DNA from: Xiheimicrobium sp052034585
Lineage (GTDB): Bacteria > Myxococcota > Myxococcia > Myxococcales > Myxococcaceae
DNA length: 64,000 nucleotides
Reading direction: 5' to 3'
Assembly: GCA_052034585.1 (NCBI GenBank)
Contig: JBPOIJ010000005.1
Location: forward strand, 1 to 64,000
Position numbers and translations under genes: made by a program. The notes under the pieces were generated by a model. It did not search any database and was not told the origin of the DNA. It was given only the letters and a program-made list of their open reading frames with translations. Below are positions 1-8,211 of the stretch, one piece after another (positions within the stretch are counted from its first letter, which is position 1; every line of letters begins with the position of its first letter).

Positions 1-150
1 AGGTGGTTCGACGGCAGGTGGTTCGACCGCAGGTGGTTCGACCGCAGGTGGTTCGACCGCAGGTGGTTCGACCGCAGGTGGTTCGACCGCAGGTGGTTCG
101 ACCGCAGGTGGTTCGACCGCAGGTGGCTCGACGGCAGGTGGCGCGGGAGG
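1..150 (+). repeat. 15-bp tandem repeat coding for Gly-Gly-Ser-Thr-Ala spacer
   Basis: Units of 15 bases (aggtggttcgaccgc) follow each other without gaps. Seven consecutive copies from 16 to 120 are identical, and flanking copies carry point changes or a short interruption near 136-147. The identity at DNA level, not only protein level, points to recent slippage or unequal recombination. The array continues beyond the left edge of the window, so copy number is unknown. Confidence 0.9.
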
Positions 151-2539
151 TGGCTCGACCGCAGGTGGTTCGACTGCAGGTGGCACGGCGGGTGGCTCGG
201 CTTCACTTCCTGGTGACACGTGCGAAGCGACGATGACGTCGATCACGACGAACACCACGCTGACTGCTCAGGCGCTCTCGACCTACACCGACAACTACCA
301 GTGGACGGGCCAACCCAACTGCGCCCCGCTCGGCACTTTCGGTCCTGACCGCACCTACCGCGTCTCGATTCCTGGCGGGCAGCGCCTCACTGTCGCGGTG
401 ACGCCTAACGGTGCATGGAACCCGAGCATCCAGTTGACCGTTGGCTGCATGGCCGGGTCGACCAACACGTGCCTCGCAGGCATCAACTCGGCTGGTGACA
501 ACGCGGTCGAGACCCTCCTGTTCAACAACGGCGGGAGCTCGACGGTCGATGCCTTCGTCCTCGTGGACACGAGCAGTTCAGTCAGCGCAGTCACGGCATT
601 CGACATCAGCTTCGCCTTCACCGCCGTTCCTGCTGGCGAGACCTGTGGCAACGCCGATGTGGTGACGCTCCCGCTCTCGCGGCCCTCGGAAGTGCTCGCG
701 AACTTCGCCAACGACTACGCGTCCGGAGCTGGCTGTGCGACGGGCACGAACGGCGCCGACCGGGTGTACCAGTTGACCGTCCCAGGGAATAGCCGACTCG
801 CTGCCACCGCGACGGCCTCGACCCTCCCGGACGGTGGAGTCTCGTTCAATCCCACCGTCAACATCGTCACCAGTGCGACCTGCAGCTCGGTCCTCTCGTG
901 TGCGACCGGAGCAGCCGGCACGAACGGCCAGGCCGCCTCGACGTTCGACAACATTGGCACGAACGCATCGAGCGTCTTCGTCGTCGTCGACACCAGCTCG
1001 GCCAGCCCTGGCACCTTCGCACTCAACCTCTCGGCATCGAGCCAGACCTACCAGGCCGGCGACACCTGCTCGAATGCTGCGGCTCCCATCACCACCTCGA
1101 CCATGTTGACCGGGGAGTCGTTCACCAACTTCACGAACAACTTCGGCGGAGGCAACGAGGGCACGACCTGCTTCTTCGATGATGGCCCGGATCGGGTGTA
1201 CGCCGTCACCGTGCCGTCGATGACTCGTTTGACGGTGAACGCGACGAGCGCATCGGCGAACCTGTCACTGAGCACGATCGACGGCCTCGCAACTGCGTGT
1301 TCGGCGAACCCGGTCACGTGCGGCGCGCGCGCCGACGCAACGTCCACGGGCGCGGAAGTCATGAACTTCGACAACGCGACTGGCTCCTCGAAGACGGTCT
1401 TTGTCGTCGTCGACCGGCGAGCAGGCACCATCACGCCGGACACCTTCGACATTGGCTTCGGCTTCGCCGCCGTTCCGAGCACCGTCAACCCAGGCGTCGA
1501 CTGTGCCTCCCCAGTTTCGATCTCGGCGAACGGCACGATCGTGGCTGACTTCACTGCGCGCGCGAACACCTACTCCTTCGTGGACACCGGTCTTTGTGCG
1601 GGTGTCGCGAGCGCCTCGACGGCGCCAGACGGCGTCTACTCCGTCACGATTCCGGTGAACTCTCGGCTCACGGTGAGAGCGACGGCGAACTGGGATCTCG
1701 TGCTCAACGCGGTCGACTCCCCTGCGAGCAACTGCGGAACGGGCATGGGCACTGGCATCGTCTGCCTCGCCGGAGCGGACAGCACCAGCAGCGGAAATGA
1801 GACGATCACCGTCGACAACCCGTCGACGACCTCGACGAGAACCGTCTTCCTCTTGCTCGATGGCTACTCCACGACGTCGACCGGCTCGCTCGAACTCCAG
1901 ACCTCGACGGCGGTCATTCCTCCTCCCGCGTACACCAAGACCACGATCCCCGCGGCCTGCGAGACCCTCAGCTCACCGGTCGTGCTGCTCGACTCGACGA
2001 CCACTCCGACGGCGGGGGACGAGGCCGCGAGTGCCACCACCGCTCTCCCGATCGCCTTCAACTTCTTTGGCGCTCCGGTGACCCATTTCGCGGCTGACAC
2101 GAACGGCTTGATGCACTTCCTCGCTTCGAGCGCGGTCGCGGTGCCTGACTACTTCAACGCGAACATTCCGAACTCGGCCACGCCGAACGGCTTTGCTGCT
2201 CCGTTCTGGGATGACCAGAACTCCGTCGCGACGACGTCGATTCGATACGCGACCATCGGAACGGCGCCGAACCGGCGAATGGTGCTCGAGTGGTTCGACA
2301 GCATCATCTATGCCGCGAGCACGTCGAACTTGGGCTACCAAGTGAAACTGTATGAGACGACGAACGTGATCGAGTTCCACTACTGCACGCTCACGGCCGG
2401 CAGCAGCACTGCTGCACGGGTTTCCGGCGGAAGCGCAACGGTCGGCCTCGAGAATGCGACAGGTTCGGCGGGCGCACTCCACTCGTACAACACGGCGAGC
2501 TCGGTCGACACCACGAATGCACTGCGCTTCACGCCGTAA
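2..2539 (+). CDS. Large secreted repeat protein, 5' end outside the window
   Basis: The frame is open from base 2, so the N-terminus and any signal peptide lie upstream; 845 residues are visible. It opens with about 60 residues of Gly-Gly-Ser-Thr-Ala spacer, a linker common in myxobacterial surface lipoproteins. Four modules of about 140 residues follow. Each starts with a Cys (as in GDTCSNAA), has a G-x-D-R-V-Y or similar strand, then a V-P-x-x-x-R-L-T strand, and ends in an alternating hydrophobic stretch with V-V-V-D. They resemble beta-sandwich modules such as PPC domains, but I cannot assign a family. The last 200 residues form another beta-rich module with an A-D-T-N-G-L segment. Several Cys pairs suggest disulfides outside the cytoplasm. 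An internal ATG at 233 is not the start, because the frame runs through the repeats. Probably a surface or adhesin-like protein; role unknown. Confidence 0.8.
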   Translation, partial: GGSTAGGSTAGGSTAGGSTAGGSTAGGSTAGGSTAGGSTAGGSTAGGAGGGSTAGGSTAGGTAGGSASLPGDTCEATMTSITTNTTLTAQALSTYTDNYQWTGQPNCAPLGTFGPDRTYRVSIPGGQRLTVAVTPNGAWNPSIQLTVGCMAGSTNTCLAGINSAGDNAVETLLFNNGGSSTVDAFVLVDTSSSVSAVTAFDISFAFTAVPAGETCGNADVVTLPLSRPSEVLANFANDYASGAGCATGTNGADRVYQLTVPGNSRLAATATASTLPDGGVSFNPTVNIVTSATCSSVLSCATGAAGTNGQAASTFDNIGTNASSVFVVVDTSSASPGTFALNLSASSQTYQAGDTCSNAAAPITTSTMLTGESFTNFTNNFGGGNEGTTCFFDDGPDRVYAVTVPSMTRLTVNATSASANLSLSTIDGLATACSANPVTCGARADATSTGAEVMNFDNATGSSKTVFVVVDRRAGTITPDTFDIGFGFAAVPSTVNPGVDCASPVSISANGTIVADFTARANTYSFVDTGLCAGVASASTAPDGVYSVTIPVNSRLTVRATANWDLVLNAVDSPASNCGTGMGTGIVCLAGADSTSSGNETITVDNPSTTSTRTVFLLLDGYSTTSTGSLELQTSTAVIPPPAYTKTTIPAACETLSSPVVLLDSTTTPTAGDEAASATTALPIAFNFFGAPVTHFAADTNGLMHFLASSAVAVPDYFNANIPNSATPNGFAAPFWDDQNSVATTSIRYATIGTAPNRRMVLEWFDSIIYAASTSNLGYQVKLYETTNVIEFHYCTLTAGSSTAARVSGGSATVGLENATGSAGALHSYNTASSVDTTNALRFTP

Positions 2540-2558
2540 GGGCTGACGCGCAGAACTC

Positions 2559-2600
2559 GACGGGCTCGGCTCAGTACGAGTCGGGCCCGTCTTCTTTTCT
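2559..2600 (+). terminator. Rho-independent terminator after the repeat protein gene
   Basis: Arms 2559-2572 and 2578-2591 pair over 14 positions, with two G-U wobbles and no mismatch, around the 5-base loop 2573-2577. The run ttcttttct follows directly. It lies 19 bp after the stop at 2539 and just before the MOSC gene, so it separates the two transcription units. It is the clearest intrinsic terminator in the window. Confidence 0.85.
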
Positions 2601-2609
2601 GGCCTCCTG

Positions 2610-3458
2610 ATGCGCCTCGCCGGTCTCTCCCATTACCCCGTGAAGTCGCTGCGTGGAGTGAGCGCGCAATCGCTCGAGCTCGGCGCACGCGGCCCACGCT
2701 TCGACCGCGCCTTCATGCTCGTCGACGAGAACGGGCTGTTCCTCACCCAGCGCACCGACGGCCGGCTCGCCACCTTCTCTGCCCTGATCCTCGACGGCGC
2801 GCTCCGGCTCGGAGCACCTGACGAGGCCACCCTCGACGTCGCCCTCGACGCGCCGGGCGCTCCGATGCGCGTCACCGTCTGGAAGGACACCGTCGACGCC
2901 GTCGACTGTGGAGACGCCGCGGCGACCTTCTTCTCCTCACGGCTCGGACGGCCGCTCCGGCTCGTGCGCATGCCCGAGTCGACTCGGCGCGCCCTCGACC
3001 CGAAGTTCTCTCCGCGCCCCGACGCGCAGACCGGCTTCGCCGACGCCTACCCGGCGCTCCTCACCAACGCCGCCTCGCTCGACGCCTTCAACGCCAACCG
3101 CTCGACACCGCTCGGCATGGAGCGCTTCCGCCCCAACCTCGTCATCGACGGAGCGGAGGCCTGGGCCGAAGACGAATGGAAGACGGTTCAAATCGGCGAC
3201 GTCGTCTTCGACCTCGTCAAGCCGTGCTCCCGCTGCGTCGTCATCACCACCGACCAACGCACCGGCGCCCGTCCCGAGGGCTCGGCGCCGCTCGCCGACC
3301 TCGCCGCGACCCGCACCCTCCAGCCCTTCGGCGCCATCTTCGGCCAGAACGCGGTTCACCGCGGCCCCGGCACCGTGCGCGTGGGAGACGCCGTCGTCGT
3401 CCTCGAGCGCCAGCCCAAACCCACCTTCCTCACGAGCGCGCGCGCCAACTCGGTGTAG
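2610..3458 (+). CDS. MOSC domain protein (YcbX-like)
   Basis: 282 residues with the usual order of this family: an N-terminal beta-barrel (about 1-115, opening with the typical L-x-x-Y-P-V-K-S-L-R-G), then a MOSC domain. The MOSC part has the R-F-R-P-N segment near 170 and the conserved P-C-S-R-C-V-V-I-T-T-D-Q near 207, whose Cys is thought to carry the sulfur or cofactor contact. MOSC proteins act in molybdenum-cofactor sulfuration or as Moco-dependent reductases of N-hydroxylated compounds (E. coli YcbX and YiiM). No ferredoxin domain is fused here, unlike YcbX. It precedes a HIT protein by 12 bp, so the two are probably co-transcribed. Substrate unknown. Confidence 0.88.
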   Translation: MRLAGLSHYPVKSLRGVSAQSLELGARGPRFDRAFMLVDENGLFLTQRTDGRLATFSALILDGALRLGAPDEATLDVALDAPGAPMRVTVWKDTVDAVDCGDAAATFFSSRLGRPLRLVRMPESTRRALDPKFSPRPDAQTGFADAYPALLTNAASLDAFNANRSTPLGMERFRPNLVIDGAEAWAEDEWKTVQIGDVVFDLVKPCSRCVVITTDQRTGARPEGSAPLADLAATRTLQPFGAIFGQNAVHRGPGTVRVGDAVVVLERQPKPTFLTSARANSV

Positions 3459-3470
3459 CCTCCGCGTTCC

Positions 3471-3812
3471 ATGGATTGCCTCTTCTGCAAGATCATCGCG
3501 GGCCAGATTCCCGCCAAGAAGGTCCACGACGACGAGCACTGCATCGGCTTCTTGGACATCAACCCCCAAGCGCCGACGCACGCGCTCTTCATTCCCAAGC
3601 GGCACCTCTCGACCGTCAACGACGCGACCGCCGCCGACCGCGAGCTGCTCGGCCACCTCACCGTCGCCGCCGCGGCCTACGCGAAGCAACTGGGCTTCTC
3701 CGAGTCGGGCTACCGCCTGGTGATGAACTGCAACGGCGACGCGGGTCAGACCGTCTTCCACGTGCACCTGCACCTGCTCGCCGGCCGTCGCCTCGGCTGG
3801 CCGCCGGGCTGA
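3471..3812 (+). CDS. HIT (histidine triad) family nucleotide hydrolase
   Basis: 113 residues, the normal size for an HINT-type protein. The N-terminus C-L-F-C-K-I-I with the two Cys of the zinc-binding HINT subgroup and the C-terminal triad H97-V-H99-L-H101 are complete; H99 would be the catalytic nucleophile. Such enzymes hydrolyse adenosine phosphoramidates such as AMP-lysine or AMP-NH2 in the cytoplasm. The gene starts 12 bp after the MOSC gene and probably shares its transcript. Nothing unusual in length or motif. Confidence 0.93.
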   Translation: MDCLFCKIIAGQIPAKKVHDDEHCIGFLDINPQAPTHALFIPKRHLSTVNDATAADRELLGHLTVAAAAYAKQLGFSESGYRLVMNCNGDAGQTVFHVHLHLLAGRRLGWPPG

Positions 3813-3975
3813 GCGTTGCGGCTTCTCGGCATCGTCGACCGTGCGCTCCGCCATGACGGACCTGCGGCATGTCACATGACGAGGTGAAGGGTGGGGCCGC
3901 AAGTGCGTGAGAGGCTTGGCCCGGCGCTGGCGTGACGATTGCGTAGGCATCGCGAAATCGACACAAGGGGGCGGC

Positions 3976-5430
3976 ATGGGCATCGAGGGGATCAAGAACA
4001 AGGGCGTCAGCACACCGGCGCGGACGTCGGGACCTGCTCCCACCAAGGCGGCCGATGTCGAGGCGCCTCCAGCACCACCGCCGTTGCCTGAACCGGCCTC
4101 GGCCGAAGGGTACGACGCTCCCAAGAAGAAGCTGATGTCGGTGAGCGGCCGCTTCAAGGCGAGCCCCACGACCTATGCGGCGCGGCCCGACTTGCAGAAC
4201 CTCGTCGCGGCGCAGCGCACCGCCGTCAACGCCGCCGGCGGTCCTCGCACCTCGAAGCCAGCGACACCCATCGTCCACGAGCACCGGAACAACGCGTCTC
4301 AGTTCGGGAAAGAGCCTCCCGCGCGCGCCGCCGACGCCGACTTCCTCGCGCAGGCGAAGAAGGCGCACCCCAAGGCCTCGGCGGAGGCGATCGAGAAGGC
4401 CGCTTGCGCGCTCGCCAAGGAGGCCATCGAGAAGAAGTTCGGGGTCTCGGTCAAGAGCGGGAACGCGAAGTGGAGCGCCGAGGAGCTGACTCGGGCCTAC
4501 GAGGGCTTCTCGATGATGCCGGCGAAGGACCAAGCCGTGCTGAAGGGCATGGACCTCGTCCGCGATCACCGGAGCGGCGATGCGGACGCAGGCGCCGAGT
4601 ATCGGCCCAACGAGCATGGTGAGCGCCGGGCCATCGCCGTCTTCGACGACTTCGCCAACGAGGGTGCAGGCGGCACGCGGACGTACTCGATCCACGCGAT
4701 CATTCACGAGGCCGGTCACGCGGTCGAGCAGCGCCAGATGCACGACGCAGAGGCCGCGGCGAACAAGGCATTCGACGCGATGGCTCACGCCGAGAAGAGA
4801 GCGACCCGCGCGAAGGAGGCCGAGAATCGCGCCTGGGGCGCCGAGGACGACTCGGGCACGGTCAACTGGGCCATCAAGGAGTTCGGGCGCGCCGGCGACA
4901 AGAAGGGGGTCGACTTTCTCAACGCGCAGGGGGGCGTCACCAACGCGCTCCACGATCTGTCGGTCGCGAAGACGCCGAAGCAGGTGGAGGCCGCCGAGAA
5001 GGCCCTCGCGACGGCCAAGGGCAAGCGCGACAAGATCGACATGTCGGAGCACCCCAAGAGCTTTCGGGCGAGCGACTGGACCGAGGCGACCGACAAGCTG
5101 GAGACCGCCATTCGCGACCGCCGCACGGCCGACGGTGAGCTCGCCCCACTCAAGAAGGACGCCGCCGACAAGCAGAAGGCGCTCGATGCGATCTCGATGA
5201 CCGAGCAGACGCCCGACGGTGACGTGCTCAAGAGCACGACTCGCGCCAACTATGAGGAGGCGCGGGCGAAGGACAAGCGCGGCCACCAAGACGTCTCGCC
5301 CTATGGCGCCGAGTCGACGGTCGAGAACTTTGCCGAGGCCTACGCGCTCTACGTGCGTGATCGGGACTACCTGAAGAAGAACTCTCCCGAGCAGTACAAG
5401 TACTTCGCCAAGCATCACCCGCAGCCGTGA
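3976..5430 (+). CDS. Putative HExxH zinc metallopeptidase with Pro-rich N-terminus
   Basis: 484 residues from the ATG at 3976, chosen because an AAGGGGG lies just upstream; an in-frame start at 3907 would add a poor 23-residue extension. Residues 1-60 are Pro/Ala-rich and disordered. H244-E-A-G-H248 is a zincin motif, and E454 in F-A-E-A-Y near the C-terminus could be the third ligand, as in gluzincins. Between them lies an unusually long, charged helical insertion (about 255-430, Ala/Lys/Glu-rich, coiled-coil-like). There is no signal peptide or membrane segment, so it works in the cytosol or leaves by a non-Sec route. The next gene starts 7 bp downstream and encodes a small helical protein. 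A toxin or effector is possible, but no secretion gene is nearby. Family not recognised. Confidence 0.7.
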   Translation: MGIEGIKNKGVSTPARTSGPAPTKAADVEAPPAPPPLPEPASAEGYDAPKKKLMSVSGRFKASPTTYAARPDLQNLVAAQRTAVNAAGGPRTSKPATPIVHEHRNNASQFGKEPPARAADADFLAQAKKAHPKASAEAIEKAACALAKEAIEKKFGVSVKSGNAKWSAEELTRAYEGFSMMPAKDQAVLKGMDLVRDHRSGDADAGAEYRPNEHGERRAIAVFDDFANEGAGGTRTYSIHAIIHEAGHAVEQRQMHDAEAAANKAFDAMAHAEKRATRAKEAENRAWGAEDDSGTVNWAIKEFGRAGDKKGVDFLNAQGGVTNALHDLSVAKTPKQVEAAEKALATAKGKRDKIDMSEHPKSFRASDWTEATDKLETAIRDRRTADGELAPLKKDAADKQKALDAISMTEQTPDGDVLKSTTRANYEEARAKDKRGHQDVSPYGAESTVENFAEAYALYVRDRDYLKKNSPEQYKYFAKHHPQP

Positions 5431-5437
5431 GGACGCC

Positions 5438-5806
5438 ATGAACCAAGGACACGGGTATCAACCGACGCCTCCAGAGCTCTGCGCGCTGCCCTATGCCGCC
5501 GCTCGCGATCAGCTGCCGACGCGCCACGATCAGGCGCGCGCGCTCTTTCGAAAGGCGAAGGAGGCCTACGAGAGCGGGAAGGTGGGCCCCGCCGCCAAGC
5601 AGTTCCTCGAGGTGGCCGAGCTCCTCACCGAGCCCGACGCGGCCTTCGCGGAGTCGTTCACCAAGATGCGCGCGGCGGCCTACCGGAATGCGTCGATGGC
5701 GTTCGTCTTCGCGCGCGACGAAGAGGCACGAAAGCGGGCGTTCCACGCGTTGATCAAGTCGGACCCGCAGAACGCCGCGTTGCTGAAGGAGCTCCTGGCG
5801 GGGTGA
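5438..5806 (+). CDS. Small TPR-like helical protein paired with the zincin gene
   Basis: 122 residues, nearly all predicted helix. The segment from about 33 to 60 (A-R-A-L-F-x-x-A-K-E-A-Y-E-x-G-K) and the segment near 85-115 look like tetratricopeptide helices. No signal peptide or catalytic motif. The start is 7 bp after the stop of the putative metallopeptidase, so the pair is almost certainly co-translated. By position it could be a chaperone, adaptor or inhibitor of that protein, but the sequence gives no direct proof. Confidence 0.65.
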   Translation: MNQGHGYQPTPPELCALPYAAARDQLPTRHDQARALFRKAKEAYESGKVGPAAKQFLEVAELLTEPDAAFAESFTKMRAAAYRNASMAFVFARDEEARKRAFHALIKSDPQNAALLKELLAG

Positions 5807-5900
5807 GTTCGCTGAGCGTTCGCTCACGAGTTTCCAGTTCGACTGCGCCTTCCGCGCTCGCTCTTCGCGAGGATGGTGAGCGCAGGTGACGTTCCGCTCA

Positions 5901-6410
5901 TCACTCCCGCTCTCGGCTTCGTCTCACGAGGGCCGTCTCGATGCCGCGTGGGCGCTCGATCTCCACGGTGCTGCCTTCACGCGCCTCGAGGAGCGCCCGA
6001 GCGAGCGGCGCCTCCACCGACAGCCAGCCCTTCTTCACGTCGGCCTCGTCGGGCCCCACCAGGCGCAGCGTCTGGCGCCGGCCATCTTCCCACTCCAGCT
6101 CCACCGTGCTCCCGAAGCGCACCACCCCGTCGTTCGCGTTCGACGGCGGCACCACCTTCACGTTCTCGAGCGTCGCCGCCACCATCGCTCGCCGCGCCTC
6201 GAGCTGCCGCTTCGCCGCCTCGCGCTCGTGCTCGGTCGGCAGCGCCTTCACCGCGTCTCGTTCCACCGTCTCGAGCCGCGCGAGCTCGTTCACCAGCGCC
6301 TTGTGGCCCTCGGGCGTGATGGGCCGCTCCTGCCCTCGCGCGACACGCTGAACCGTGCGCCCCGCCACCGAGGTGTCTTCCGTCTCTTCGCTGGTGAAGG
6401 CCTTCGACAT
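5901..6410 (-). CDS. GreA/GreB family transcription elongation factor
   Basis: 169 residues from the ATG at 6410 (M-S-K-A-F-T); a longer in-frame start lies inside the divergent gene and is rejected. The I-T-P-E-G-x-x-A-L-x-x-E-L-x-x-L motif at about residues 30-45 is the start of the Gre coiled-coil hairpin. The C-terminal half (about 90-160) has the FKBP-like pattern V-x-F-G-S-T-V-E-L, then V-G-P-D-E-A-D, then S-x-x-A-P-L-A-R-A-L-L. Gre factors enter the RNA polymerase secondary channel and stimulate transcript cleavage. The tip of the coiled coil has Glu residues but no clear D-x-x-E pair, so cleavage activity is uncertain; a Rnk-like or regulatory role is possible. It is divergent from the thioesterase gene with 55 bp between starts. 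Confidence 0.85.
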   Translation of the reverse strand: MSKAFTSEETEDTSVAGRTVQRVARGQERPITPEGHKALVNELARLETVERDAVKALPTEHEREAAKRQLEARRAMVAATLENVKVVPPSNANDGVVRFGSTVELEWEDGRRQTLRLVGPDEADVKKGWLSVEAPLARALLEAREGSTVEIERPRGIETALVRRSRERE

Positions 6411-6465
6411 CGCGCGTCCATCTATCGTTGACGGCGCCGGCCCACGAGTCCAGAAGCGGCCGCAC

Positions 6466-6987
6466 ATGGGCACCTCCGAGGCGAAGGTGAAGTGGGACGC
6501 GGTCACCGCGCACGTCGAACACCGAGTCACCTTCTCCGAGACCGACGGGCTCGGCTTCGTGCACCACGGCAACGTCGCCTCCTGGTTCGAGCGCGGTCGC
6601 GAGTCCTTCTTCCGCCGCTTCCACCAGACGCCCGCCGAGCTCACCCGCAGCGGCCACTGGCTCGCGATGCGCCAGCTCAACGTCCGCTACGACAGCTTCG
6701 TCGGCTACGAAGACCTCCTCTCGATTCGGGTCGCCCTCACCAAGCTCGGTCGCGTCGCGCTCGACTTCCACTACCGCGTCGACAACCTCACCACCGGCAA
6801 GCTCGCCATTCGGGGGCACACCAACCTCGTCGCCGTCGAGCCACGCGGGGCGGGCGAGCCACCCGTGCTGGGACGAATTCGCTTCGCCCGTGAGCCGTTC
6901 GAGCCGTTGAAGGTCGACCCCGACGCCTTCTATGGAGCCCCCCAGGGCGCCTGGAAGCCGCCCCGCTGGGAATCCGAGGAGGGCTGA
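6466..6987 (+). CDS. YbgC-like acyl-CoA thioesterase (hotdog fold)
   Basis: 173 residues from the ATG at 6466, which places the hotdog domain close to the N-terminus; the in-frame ATG at 6355 would overlap the divergent Gre gene. The pattern V-T-F-S-E-T-D-G-L-G-F-V-H-H-G-N, followed by F-E-R-G-R-E, is the conserved 4-hydroxybenzoyl-CoA/YbgC thioesterase signature, with the Asp of E-T-D as the catalytic residue. The strands R-Q-L-N-V-R-Y and V-A-L-D-F-H-Y-R-V follow in the normal order. The tail after about residue 130 is longer than in YbgC and Pro-rich. It hydrolyses an acyl-CoA thioester; the substrate cannot be told, and there is no Tol-Pal neighbourhood. Confidence 0.87.
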   Translation: MGTSEAKVKWDAVTAHVEHRVTFSETDGLGFVHHGNVASWFERGRESFFRRFHQTPAELTRSGHWLAMRQLNVRYDSFVGYEDLLSIRVALTKLGRVALDFHYRVDNLTTGKLAIRGHTNLVAVEPRGAGEPPVLGRIRFAREPFEPLKVDPDAFYGAPQGAWKPPRWESEEG

Positions 6988-7060
6988 GCCACCACGCTCC
7001 ACTTCTCGCGCGCTTCGGCTGGGTTCGCGTCGGCACGCTCCCTGCTGACGCCCGGGCTCG

Positions 7061-8065
7061 ATGCGCCGCGCCCTCGGAAAGTTGATGCTCGTGTGGCTGA
7101 TCGGCTGCGGCGCCGACCGGCTGCCGGCGCGCGGAACCGAGAACGGGCCGACGCTCCTCACGGCCGGCTGCGAGACTGACGAGTCGTGTCCCGCCGGCAT
7201 GGTCTGCGAGGGCTGTAACGGTGCCCTCGACGCGACCTGCGTTCCCGGGTGTCGCGCCGATGCCCAATGCCCGCCTCGTCACGTCTGCAGAGCGCCCGTC
7301 GTGTGCACCAGCTGCCCTTGCGCGCCAGGTTGGTGCGAGCTCGACCCCTGCCGCGACGACGACGGAGACGGCTTCGCGTTCACCAACGAACCCGGCCTCA
7401 CCTGCCCCGGAAAGCAGAAGGGCGACTGCAACGACGGGCGACGCGAGCAACACCCTGGCGCCCTCGAGCTCTGCGCGAACTCCAGTGACGACGACTGCGA
7501 CGGGAAGACCGACCGCTACGACGAGTCCTGTCAGCAGTGCACCGCTCAGTCGCTCCGCTGCGACGACGCGTGGGTCTGTGCCGCGGGTGGACAGCTCGGC
7601 TCGGTGCGATGCGAGGGCGGCTGCTGCCAGTCGTGCCCCCTGCTCGAGCCCAAGCGCTGCGGCACCAACCAGATCTCAGTCGGAGGAGGGCTCGACCCGA
7701 TCACCAGCTGTCGCGCCGAGCAGGTGTGCATCGATTGGCAGCTCTGCGCGAACACCAGCTACGACCCGGTGTGCAGCCTCACCTTCGCGAGCTTCAGAAA
7801 CCCGTGCGTCGCGCAGGCGGCGCAGGCGACCGTGCTCCATCGAGGGAACTGCCAGTGGGGAGAGGGGCGGCCGTGCGCGAGTGGCCCCGAGGTCTGCGAG
7901 CGGGGCCAGTTCTGCCGGCTCGACGCGGCTGCAGGGAGGCGCTGCACGCTCGACGGAACCTGCGTCACCGAGGCCGATTGCCCCGCCGGGTTGGCCACGC
8001 CGTGCGGCGGCGGCCCGGTGCGCTGGAGCTGTGAGCAGCACCAGTGCCTCGCCCGCTGCGAGTGA
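7061..8065 (+). CDS. Cys-rich lipoprotein with MopE-like metal-binding motif and Kazal-like domain
   Basis: 334 residues. The N-terminus has a short lipoprotein signal ending in W-L-I-G-C16. About 38 Cys are spread along the chain in pairs. Residues 108-150 show D-D-D-G-D-G-F, then G-D-C-N-D, then a C-A-N-S-S-D-D-D-C-D-G-K-T-D stretch, the putative metal-binding motif known from MopE-type proteins and very common in myxobacterial lipoproteins. Around 225-265 the spacing Y-D-P-V-C, then N-P-C, then G-N-C matches a Kazal-type protease-inhibitor fold. Expected location is the outer membrane surface or periplasmic face. A protective inhibitor against secreted proteases is a reasonable guess; untested. 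Confidence 0.75.
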   Translation: MRRALGKLMLVWLIGCGADRLPARGTENGPTLLTAGCETDESCPAGMVCEGCNGALDATCVPGCRADAQCPPRHVCRAPVVCTSCPCAPGWCELDPCRDDDGDGFAFTNEPGLTCPGKQKGDCNDGRREQHPGALELCANSSDDDCDGKTDRYDESCQQCTAQSLRCDDAWVCAAGGQLGSVRCEGGCCQSCPLLEPKRCGTNQISVGGGLDPITSCRAEQVCIDWQLCANTSYDPVCSLTFASFRNPCVAQAAQATVLHRGNCQWGEGRPCASGPEVCERGQFCRLDAAAGRRCTLDGTCVTEADCPAGLATPCGGGPVRWSCEQHQCLARCE

Positions 8066-8199
8066 CGAGGGCGAGGTGACGCGGTGCGCGCTGGCCGTTT
8101 CGGCGAGCCTGCGCTGATCGACCGAGGTGCGAGAGGACTCCGGGCGCGGTGACCGATTCTCGTTCTCTCGGGCGCGGCTTCGTCGCATCGTCACGGTCC

Positions 8200-8205
8200 A
8201 AGGAG
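8200..8205 (+). promoter_or_regulatory. Shine-Dalgarno site deciding a GTG start
   Basis: AAGGAG sits 6 bases before GTG 8212. It supports that GTG over the in-frame ATG at 8149, which has no such site and would add 21 residues of low-complexity sequence. Confidence 0.6.
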
Positions 8206-8211
8206 CCCCGA

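Noticed and set aside
1..150. Repeat array as a CRISPR
   Set aside because: Units of 15 bp follow without spacers and are in frame with a protein; no cas gene is near.
3..236. 77-residue frame across the 15-bp repeat
   Set aside because: Wrong frame of a repeat whose real frame (Gly-Gly-Ser-Thr-Ala) runs on into the downstream protein without a stop.
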